A program made the position numbers and the translations under genes. From Streptomyces sp. Mut1 (lineage in GTDB: Bacteria; Actinomycetota; Actinomycetes; Streptomycetales; Streptomycetaceae): 64,000 nt of DNA. Of this stretch, positions 23,680 to 30,826 are shown in pieces (the first letter of the stretch is position 1; each line of letters opens with the position of its first letter). Under the pieces are notes generated by a model. That model worked only from the letters and a program-made list of their open reading frames with translations, searched no databases and had not been told where the DNA came from. The DNA lies in assembly GCF_030719295.1 (NCBI RefSeq), contig NZ_CP120997.1, forward strand, positions 3,414,501 through 3,478,500, in the 5' to 3' direction.

Positions 23680-23753
23680 AGCCGCCTTCGGGATTCGAAC
23701 CCGAGACCTACGCATTACGAGTGCGTTGCTCTGGCCAACTGAGCTAAGGCGGC
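23680..23753 (-). tRNA. tRNA-Thr (anticodon CGT)
   Basis: Complete cloverleaf on the minus strand: acceptor GCCGCCT/AGGCGGC, D-arm GCTC-AGTTGGCCA-GAGC, anticodon arm ACGCA-CTCGTAA-TGCGT giving anticodon CGT, variable AGGTC, T-arm TCGGG-TTCGAAT-CCCGA, discriminator T. It decodes ACG. CCA is not encoded. The antisense strand gives a spurious open frame of the well-known PPSGFEPETYALRV type. Confidence 0.97.
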
Positions 23754-23870
23754 GCGCCCTGTTCGCACCATGATGCGATCAGCAGCGGAGCCAAGTCTAC
23801 ACAGTTTCCCGGGGTGCTCCGCACCAGCCCTCAGCGGTGGCGTAGGCGCAGGTCAGGGGCCCGATGGGGG

Positions 23871-25421
23871 TCAGGAGCACTTCTTGTCGGCCGGCGGCGG
23901 GGTGCCCTCCAGGAGGTACGTGTTGATGGCCGTGTCGATGCAGTCGCTGCCCCGGCCGTACGCGGTGTGGCCGTCGCCCTCGTAGGTGAGGAGGGTGCCG
24001 GAGGAGAGCTGGTCGGCCAGGGACTCGGCCCAGTGGTACGGGGTCGCCGGGTCGCGGGTGGTGCCGACCACGACGATGGGGGCGGCGCCCTCGGCCTCGA
24101 TGCGGTGGGCGGTGCCGGTGGCGGGGACGGGCCAGTAGGCGCAGTTCAGGGCTGCCCAGGCGAAGCCCTCGCCGAAGACCGGGGAGGCCTTCTCGAAGGA
24201 GGGGAGGGCCTTGGTGACGTCCTGGGGGGTGGCGAAGGCGGGCGGGAGGTCGAGGCAGTTCACCGCGGCGTTGGCGTACATCAGGTTGGCGTACTCACCG
24301 CTCGGCTCGCGTTCGTAGTAGCTGTCCGCCAGGGCGAGCAGGCCGGAGCCGTCGCCCGCGTCGGCCGCGGTCAGGGCCTCGCGGAGCTGGGGCCAGGCCG
24401 ACTCGTCGTACATGGCGGCGATGACGCCCGTGGTGGCGAGGGACTCACCGAGGTCGCGGGACTCACCCGTGGGGATCGGCTTGGCGTCCAGTTCCGTGAA
24501 CAGCTTCTTCAGCCGGGTCGCCGCTTCGTCGGCGGACGTGGTGCCGAGCGGGCAGTCCGACTTCCGCACGCAGTCCTGTGCGAAGGACTGGAACGCCGTC
24601 TCGAACCCCGCCGTCTGGTCCCGGTTCAGCTCGATGGACGAGAGCGAGGGGTCCATCGCCCCGTCGAGGACCAGGCGGCCGGTCCGGCCGGGGAACAGCT
24701 CCGCGTACGTCGCGCCCAGGAACGTCCCGTACGACGCCCCGACGTAGTTCAGGTGCTCGTCCCCGAGCAGGGCGCGCAGCATGTCCATGTCCCGGGCCGT
24801 CTCCTCCGTCGAGACGTGCGGCAGGACCTCGCCGGAACGCTTCTCGCAGCCCGTGGCGAACTTCTTGAAGGCCCCGCTCAGCTTCGTGACCTCGGCATCG
24901 TCGTCCGGTGTCTGGTCGACCTGCGTATAGACGTCCATCTGCGGACCGGTCAGGCATTCGACGGGCTCGCTGCGCGCCACGCCGCGCGGGTCGATGGCCA
25001 CCATGTCGTAGCGGGCACGCACCTGGGCGGGATAGCCGATCGCCGCATAGCCCTGGAGATAGCCGATGGCCGATCCGCCGGGGCCGCCCGGGTTCACCAG
25101 GAGTGAGCCGATCCGCTTGCCGGGGCCGGTCGCCTTCTTCCGCGAGACGGCCAGCTTGATCTCCCCGCCGTCCGGCTTCGCGTAGTCGAGCGGCGCCTTC
25201 ATCGTCGTGCACTGGAATCCGCTCACCCCGCAGTCCCGCCAGCTGAGGTGCTGGGCGTAGTACGACTTCAGGGCCGCCGGCACGGGCGAGGGGGAGACGG
25301 AGGCCGCCTGCGCGGGGGACGCGGCACCTGATGACGAGCTTCCGCTGCTGCACCCGGAGATGAGCAGGCCGGCAGTGCCGAGCGCGAGGGCGAGAGTGCG
25401 GAACGGGCGCCTGGTGTGCAT
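23871..25421 (-). CDS. Secreted alpha/beta-hydrolase lipoprotein, tripeptidyl aminopeptidase (SlpD/SlpE) type
   Basis: A 516-aa exported enzyme. The signal peptide (RPFRTLALALGTAGLLISGC) ends in a lipobox with Cys after LISG, followed by a Ser-rich tether. Catalytic features: oxyanion region LLVNPGGPGGSAIGYL, nucleophile elbow YVGASYGTFLGATYAELFP, the late Asp in TTRDPATPYHWAESLA and the His in YEGDGHTAYG. This is the proline-iminopeptidase-like S33/SlpD-SlpE family, which removes tripeptides from protein N-termini outside the cell. TACGCT (25433-25428, minus) ends 6 nt before the ATG at 25421, with no Shine-Dalgarno: probably leaderless. It lies downstream of holB, same strand. Confidence 0.9.
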   Translation of the reverse strand: MHTRRPFRTLALALGTAGLLISGCSSGSSSSGAASPAQAASVSPSPVPAALKSYYAQHLSWRDCGVSGFQCTTMKAPLDYAKPDGGEIKLAVSRKKATGPGKRIGSLLVNPGGPGGSAIGYLQGYAAIGYPAQVRARYDMVAIDPRGVARSEPVECLTGPQMDVYTQVDQTPDDDAEVTKLSGAFKKFATGCEKRSGEVLPHVSTEETARDMDMLRALLGDEHLNYVGASYGTFLGATYAELFPGRTGRLVLDGAMDPSLSSIELNRDQTAGFETAFQSFAQDCVRKSDCPLGTTSADEAATRLKKLFTELDAKPIPTGESRDLGESLATTGVIAAMYDESAWPQLREALTAADAGDGSGLLALADSYYEREPSGEYANLMYANAAVNCLDLPPAFATPQDVTKALPSFEKASPVFGEGFAWAALNCAYWPVPATGTAHRIEAEGAAPIVVVGTTRDPATPYHWAESLADQLSSGTLLTYEGDGHTAYGRGSDCIDTAINTYLLEGTPPPADKKCS

Positions 25422-25533
25422 GCCCGGAGCGTAGCCGCCGCTCCGCCGCCCGCCCGATTCCACGCTCTTTCGGGTGATTCGACGGCAGACCGGACGGGAG
25501 TGGAGTGGGGCCCCCGCCCGCTCCGTCCCGGCC

Positions 25534-26739
25534 TCAGCCCGCGCGCAGGGCCATCGTCATCGCCTCCACCGCCAGCAGCGGTGCCACATTGCGGTCCAGG
25601 GCCCGGCGACAGGCGGACACCGCCTCGATCCGGCGCAATGTGCGCTCGGGCGTGGACGAGCGGGCGACCCGGTCCAGGGAGTCCTGGGCATCGGCGTTGG
25701 CTATGGCGATCCGCGAACCGAACTGCAGGGCGAGCACATCACGGTAGAAGCCGGTCAGTTCGGTGAGCGCCAGGTCGAGACTGTCGCGCTGGGTACGGGT
25801 CTTGCGGCGCTTCTGCTTGTCCTCCAGCTCCTTCATCACCCCCGCCGTACCGCGCGGCATGCGGCCACCCGCGACGGCGCCCAGCGCCGCCTTCATGTCC
25901 TCGGTCTCCTTCGCGTCGGTCTCCTCGGACGCCTGCTTGGCGTCGTCGGTCGCCGTGTCGATGAGCTCCTGCGCCGCCTTGAGGCAGCCCCCGATGTCCT
26001 CGACACGCAGCGGAAGCTTCAGCACGGCGGCCCGGCGCGCCCTGGCCCGTTCGTCGGTGGCGAGGCGGCGCGCCCTGCCGATGTGCCCCTGCGTGGCGCG
26101 GGCGGCGGCCTCGGCCCGCTCCGGATCGATGCCGTCCCGCCGGATCAGGACATCGGCGACCGCGTCGACCGGCGGCGTACGCAGCGTGAGGTGGCGGCAC
26201 CGGGAGCGGATCGTCGGCAGCACATCCTCCAGCGAGGGCGCGCACAGCAGCCACACCGTGCGCGGCGCGGGTTCCTCGACCGCCTTCAGGAGGACGTTGC
26301 CCGCGCCCTCGGTGAGGCGGTCGGCGTCCTCCAGGACGATGACCTGCCAGCGCCCGACGGCCGGCGAGAGCTGGGCACGGCGCACCAGCTCACGGGTCTC
26401 CTTCACACCGATGGAGAGCAGGTCGGTACGGATCACGTCGACATCGGCGTGCGTACCGATGAGGGCGGTGTGGCAGCCGTCGCAGAAGCCGCAGCCGGGC
26501 GCCCCGCCCAGGGCGCGGTCCGGGCTGGTGCACTGGAGGGCGGCGGCGAAGGCGCGGGCGGCGGTGGAACGCCCGGAACCCGGCGGTCCGGTGAACAGCC
26601 AGGCGTGCGTCATCTTCGAGCCCGTCTCCACCGACTCCCCCGCGGCGTCGGCGGTGACCAGCGTGTCGGCATCCCGGGCGGCGGCGCCCAGCTGTTCCTG
26701 CACCCGGTCCTGGCCGACCAGGTCGTCCCATACGGACAT
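25534..26739 (-). CDS. holB: DNA polymerase III delta' subunit
   Basis: A 401-aa clamp-loader subunit. It begins SVWDDLVGQDRVQEQL, then has a P-loop-like FTGPPGSGRSTAARAFAAAL in which the usual Lys is Arg, and a zinc module with Cys residues in CTSPDRALGGAPGCGFCDGC. LEDADRLTEGAGNVLLKAVEEP and RSRCRHLTLRTP (sensor 1/SRC motif) follow. Delta' proteins need not bind ATP, so the Arg is compatible with function. The start at 26739 has GAAGGGCGG upstream. It lies after tmk on the same strand, the usual bacterial tmk-holB order, but a strong hairpin separates the two. Confidence 0.93.
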   Translation of the reverse strand: MSVWDDLVGQDRVQEQLGAAARDADTLVTADAAGESVETGSKMTHAWLFTGPPGSGRSTAARAFAAALQCTSPDRALGGAPGCGFCDGCHTALIGTHADVDVIRTDLLSIGVKETRELVRRAQLSPAVGRWQVIVLEDADRLTEGAGNVLLKAVEEPAPRTVWLLCAPSLEDVLPTIRSRCRHLTLRTPPVDAVADVLIRRDGIDPERAEAAARATQGHIGRARRLATDERARARRAAVLKLPLRVEDIGGCLKAAQELIDTATDDAKQASEETDAKETEDMKAALGAVAGGRMPRGTAGVMKELEDKQKRRKTRTQRDSLDLALTELTGFYRDVLALQFGSRIAIANADAQDSLDRVARSSTPERTLRRIEAVSACRRALDRNVAPLLAVEAMTMALRAG

Positions 26740-27067
26740 GGGGCACCGCCCTTCAGATATCTGCGGGCGCGCCACCGCCCGTGAGGCAGCGACAACGCGA
26801 CCACGTATGGCTCTCGTCGATCCGGCTTCCATTGTGGAGGACGGGTCTGACAACGCGTACGGGGACGGGCCCGACAAGGCGGACGCCGGTGGCCCCGCCC
26901 CCGTTCGCGGGGCGGAACCACCGGCGCATCCGGCATCCCGAAAGCCGAACCCGTACCCGGACTCGGGGCCGTACCGAACTCCCGACTCCGGTCAGCGACC
27001 CAGCCGCTCAACACGGTCAGTAGCTCAGTAACGGCCTCAGCTCAGCAGCTCAGCGACACTCAACCGC
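26740..27067. other. tmk-holB intergenic region
   Basis: 328 bp without a gene. It contains a run of GCTCAGC-like short repeats next to the tmk stop (about 27015-27065) and the hairpin at 26885-26925. Nothing else recognised. Confidence 0.6.
26885..26925 (-). terminator. Hairpin between tmk and holB
   Basis: GCCGGTGG (26885-26892) and CCACCGGC (26918-26925) form a perfect outer stem, continued by an imperfect CCCCGCCCC/GGGGCGGAA helix around a CGTTCGC loop. It could end or attenuate tmk transcription before holB. Confidence 0.55.
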
Positions 27068-30000
27068 TCAGCGCCGCGGCCGTCGTCCCCGTCCGCCCGA
27101 GGGCTCCGGGCCCTCGTCGTCATGACCGCCCAGCAGTTCGTCGGCCAGGCTGGGCAGGTCGTCCAGCGGGGTCTCCTCCGCCCAGTCGGGGCGGGGACGC
27201 CGGGTCCGGCGGGAACGCGGCTGCTGGTCCTCGGCCTGCCGCGGGTCCGCGTGCGGGTCGGTGATCTGCGGCAGCTCGCGGGTGCGCTCGTTCTCGCCCT
27301 CCGCGGGGCCGGCCGGGCGCTCGTCCCGGAAGATGCCGCGCGGTACCCGGTCGGCGGGGTCGGACGTCCGTGCGCCACCGTGGCCGGAGCCCCGGCCCGT
27401 ACCCGGTCCGGAGTCCTCGCCCGCGTCCCGCACCGCCGGGAGCACCGTCGTCTCGTCGGCGGAACCGGGGGCCTCGGGCGCGTCCGAGAACTTCGGAAGC
27501 ATCGTCGTCTCGGCCTCGTCGGACGGCCGGTCCACCGGAGAGGCCACCGGCTGGGTGACCTCGTTCGGGTTGACGATCGGGGTGGGCACCGTCAGCTCGT
27601 TGTCGGGTCCGGACGGCGAGGAGTCCCGGGAGTTCCGCTCATCGGCCTCCTGCCGCAGCCGGGCCGCCTCCGCCTCCTGAGCGGCCTGGACACGGGCCCG
27701 CTCCGCGACGGCCTCCGCCTCCGCTTCCGCCTGCCGACGTGCGGTTTCGGCACGCAGCAGGGCCTCCTCGGCCTTGCGCTGCTTCTCCAGCCGCTTGGCC
27801 TCGGCCTCCGCCCGCAGCCGGGCGTCTTCCTCCGCCTGGCGGCGCAGCCGGGCCTGTTCGGCCTCGTAGGCGGCTTCCTCGGCCTCGCGGCGGGCCCGCT
27901 CCTCCTCGGCGACCCGGCGGGCCTCCTCCGCACGCTGCCTGGCTTCCTCCTCGGCGACCCGGCGGGCTTCCTCCGCACGCTGCCGGGCCTCCTCCGCCTG
28001 TCGTTCGGCCTCGCGGCGGCGCGCTTCCTCCTCCTCGCGGCGCTTGCGCTCCTCCTCCTCGGCACGGAGCTTGGCGAGCTGCTCCTGCCGTTCGCGCTCC
28101 AGGCGCTCCTCCTCCGCCTTGCGCGCGGCCTCCTCCTCGGCGCGGCGCCTGGCCTCCTCCTCGGCGGCCTTGCGAGCCTCCTCGCGGGCCTTGATCTCGG
28201 CCTCGGAGAGCGGCAGGAGCTGGTCGAGCCGGTGGCGTACGACGGTGGTGACCGACTCGGGGTCCTGGCCGGCGTCCACCACGAGGTAGCGCGTCGGGTC
28301 GGCGGCGGCCAGGGTCAGGAAGCCGGAGCGCACGCGGGCGTGGAACTCGGGCGGCTCGGACTCCAGCCGGTCGGGTGCCTCGGTGAACCGCTCCCTGGCG
28401 GTCTCCGGGGCGACGTCCAGGAGCACCGTCAGGTGCGGGACGAGTCCGCCCGTGGCCCAGCGCGAGATCCGGGCGATCTCGGTCGGCGCCAGATCGCGGC
28501 CCGCGCCCTGGTAGGCGACGGACGAGTCGATGTAACGGTCGGAGATGACGATCGCGCCGCGCTCCAGAGCCGGGCGGACGACCGAGTCGACGTGCTCGGC
28601 GCGGTCGGCGGCGTACAGCAGGGCCTCGGCCCGGTTGGAGAGCCCGGCCGACGACACGTCGAGCAGGATGGAGCGCAGCCGCTTGCCGATGGGGGTCGCG
28701 CCCGGCTCACGGGTGACGACGACCTCGTGACCCTTGGCCCGGATCCACTCGGCGAGCGCCTCGACCTGGGTGGACTTGCCCGCTCCGTCGCCGCCCTCCA
28801 GGGCGAGGAAGAAGCCGGTCGCGGCGGGTGCGACCGCCGGGTCGCCGCCGCGCAGTGCCTCGCGCAGGTCACGCCGCAGCGGTACGCCGGAGCGGTCGTC
28901 GGTCTTGGCGAGGACGATCGCGGCGACAGGCAGCAGCAGGGCGCCGACGAGCATGAGCGTGAACGCCGCGCCGCCGTGGGCGAAGACGAAGTCGCCCACG
29001 GTCAGCCGGTGGGTGCCGATGGCCGCGGCCACCAGGGGGCCGCCGACCGCACCGAGTGCTATCAGGACGCGGACGACGGCCTGGAGGTGTTCGGCGGTCC
29101 TGGTACGGCGGGTCTCCTCGGTCTCCTGGTCGACGAGGACATGACCGGTGTTCGCGGCGACGCCCGCCGCGTACCCGGCGAGTACGGCGAGCAGGACGAC
29201 GGTCGCGGTGTCGGGCACCAGGCCCATCGCCAGGAGGGCGATGCCCGTGACGGCGGTGGCCAGTGAGAGCAGCCGCCGCCGCGACAGGGTCGGCAGCACC
29301 TTCTGCGCGGTACGGATACCGACTCCGGTACCGCCGGTCAGGGCGAGGATCAGCAGGGCCAGGGTGACGGGACCGCCGCCGAGATCGGTGGCGTGCAGCA
29401 CGGCGACCGCGGCCGCCGCGGCGATGACTCCGGCGACGGCCGCGCAGGTGGCGACGATCAGCGGAATGGCTCCGGTACGGCCCTTGTCGGGGCCGTTCCC
29501 CGCGGAGGGCCGCCGCAGTCCCTCCAGCGGCGAGCGCGGGCGGGGCGTCTGCGTACCGGGCAGTTGCAGGAAGTACAGGGTGGAGATGGAGGCGGAGAAC
29601 AGACCGGCCGCGACGTACGAGCCGAGGGCCGCCTGGTGGAAGGAGAACCAGTCGAGGCCGGAGCCCAGCAGATTGCCGATGACCGTGGCGACCAGCAGAA
29701 CGGCCGCGGCGAGGGGGACGGCCGCGAAGTCCGTACGCAGGGAGAGCCGGCGCAGTGCGCCGAGGTGGTCCGGCAGCGGGCGCACGGCGGCGCCCTCGAT
29801 CGGCGGAGCGGGCAGCAGCGCGGGGGCCGCGCTCTCCTTGGCGATCGTCCACAGGCGTTCGGCGGCCCCCGTCACGAAGACGGTGACCAGGATCATCGTG
29901 AGCGCGTTGGCGGGCGTCCAGTCGATCCACAGGGGCGCGACGACCAGCAGCGCGAGCCGCAGCCCGTCGGCCCCGATCATCAGCCATCGCCGGTCGAGCG

Positions 30001-30334
30001 GCCCGCCGGGTGCGGTCAGGGACGTCAAAGGCCCCAGAAGTACGGCTCCGAAGAGCAGGGTGGAAATAATCCGGGCCCCGAACACGGCGGCGACGGCGAA
30101 GGCCGCCCCGCGGTATCCGGACCCGAATGAGCCCTCAAGGACCGCCGCTTGCAGCGACAGCAACACCAGCACGAGAAGGGCGAGTGCATCGCCGGTACTG
30201 CCGACGAGCTGGGCGCTCCACAACCGCTTCAGCGGGGGAACACGCAACAGGGCTCGTACGGCGCGCTCGCGTGAGTCTGCGGCAAGTGTGTCGGAGGTGG
30301 GGCTCACGACCGTAGGCTGCTCGGCTCGCGTCAT
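27068..30334 (-). CDS. tmk: Thymidylate kinase fused to an N-terminal MFS-like membrane domain
   Basis: A 1088-aa fusion. Residues 20-490 hold about twelve hydrophobic segments in MFS-like order (LVGSTGDALALLVLVLLSLQ...). Residues 500-710 are a complete dTMP kinase: P-loop LEGGDGAGKSTQ, VVTREPGATPIGKRLR, ALLYAADRAEHVD, ISDRYIDSSVAYQGAGRDL. Residues 715-890 are an extreme Glu/Arg/Ala coiled coil, and 890-1088 an acidic disordered tail. The kinase phosphorylates dTMP for DNA synthesis; the fusion would place it at the membrane. I recall the same architecture in other Streptomyces. TAGGCT (30346-30341, minus) ends 6 nt before the ATG with no Shine-Dalgarno: probably leaderless. Confidence 0.93.
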   Translation of the reverse strand: MTRAEQPTVVSPTSDTLAADSRERAVRALLRVPPLKRLWSAQLVGSTGDALALLVLVLLSLQAAVLEGSFGSGYRGAAFAVAAVFGARIISTLLFGAVLLGPLTSLTAPGGPLDRRWLMIGADGLRLALLVVAPLWIDWTPANALTMILVTVFVTGAAERLWTIAKESAAPALLPAPPIEGAAVRPLPDHLGALRRLSLRTDFAAVPLAAAVLLVATVIGNLLGSGLDWFSFHQAALGSYVAAGLFSASISTLYFLQLPGTQTPRPRSPLEGLRRPSAGNGPDKGRTGAIPLIVATCAAVAGVIAAAAAVAVLHATDLGGGPVTLALLILALTGGTGVGIRTAQKVLPTLSRRRLLSLATAVTGIALLAMGLVPDTATVVLLAVLAGYAAGVAANTGHVLVDQETEETRRTRTAEHLQAVVRVLIALGAVGGPLVAAAIGTHRLTVGDFVFAHGGAAFTLMLVGALLLPVAAIVLAKTDDRSGVPLRRDLREALRGGDPAVAPAATGFFLALEGGDGAGKSTQVEALAEWIRAKGHEVVVTREPGATPIGKRLRSILLDVSSAGLSNRAEALLYAADRAEHVDSVVRPALERGAIVISDRYIDSSVAYQGAGRDLAPTEIARISRWATGGLVPHLTVLLDVAPETARERFTEAPDRLESEPPEFHARVRSGFLTLAAADPTRYLVVDAGQDPESVTTVVRHRLDQLLPLSEAEIKAREEARKAAEEEARRRAEEEAARKAEEERLERERQEQLAKLRAEEEERKRREEEEARRREAERQAEEARQRAEEARRVAEEEARQRAEEARRVAEEERARREAEEAAYEAEQARLRRQAEEDARLRAEAEAKRLEKQRKAEEALLRAETARRQAEAEAEAVAERARVQAAQEAEAARLRQEADERNSRDSSPSGPDNELTVPTPIVNPNEVTQPVASPVDRPSDEAETTMLPKFSDAPEAPGSADETTVLPAVRDAGEDSGPGTGRGSGHGGARTSDPADRVPRGIFRDERPAGPAEGENERTRELPQITDPHADPRQAEDQQPRSRRTRRPRPDWAEETPLDDLPSLADELLGGHDDEGPEPSGGRGRRPRR

Positions 30335-30826
30335 CCGCCCAGCCTATCGGGACGCTCCCCCCACTCGCGTCCCGCATCCGAACATACGCCCGCAACGCCA
30401 CGAAACCCGAGCCCCCACCAACGTTTGCCACGCGGCCCCCCGGGCAGAGCCTCACCCTCCAGCCTCGCCGACGCTTGAGGCACGGAGCCCGGGGCGGAAC
30501 CCCGCCCACCTACCAGCCCCGCCGACGCTTGAAGCGCGAGGTCCGGGGCAGGACCGCCTACCTACCAGCCCCGCCGACGTTTGAAGCGCGAAACCAGGGG
30601 CAGAACCCCGCCCACCTACCAGCCCCGCCGACGCTTGAAGCGCGAAACCAGGGGCAGAACCCCGCCCACCTACCAGCCCCGCCGGCGTTTGAGGCGCGGG
30701 GTCCGGGGCAGAGCCCCGGTTCCGGGAAGGGGCGGGGAGGGGAAGCCCGCCGCAGGCGCCCACCCTCGACGCCGCACCCGGCGGACGCACACCCCCAGCC
30801 GCCCCACCCACCGCAGGCCCGCGACC
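30335..30826. other. Gene-free region between tmk and topA
   Basis: 492 bp between the tmk start and the topA stop. It consists mainly of the 54-bp repeat array (30460-30727), then a GC-rich stretch. No open frame with a ribosome site. Confidence 0.75.
30460..30727. repeat. Five tandem copies of a 54-bp palindromic repeat
   Basis: Units start at 30460, 30514, 30566, 30620 and 30674 (spacings 54, 52, 54, 54). Each reads CAGCCCCGCCGACGCTTGAA followed by GCGCGAnnnCnGGGGCAGAACCCCG and CCCACCTAC. Each unit contains a CCGGGGC...GCCCCGG-type foldback. This resembles a common streptomycete intergenic repeat usually met singly after genes; tandem arrays are less usual. Confidence 0.85.

Noticed and set aside
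23637..23747. Short peptide ending in PPSGFEPETYALRV
   Set aside because: This is the translation of the antisense strand of tRNA-Thr, a common false gene.
30460..30727. Regularly spaced repeats as a possible CRISPR array
   Set aside because: Units are contiguous 52-54-bp copies without unique spacers, and no cas genes are near.
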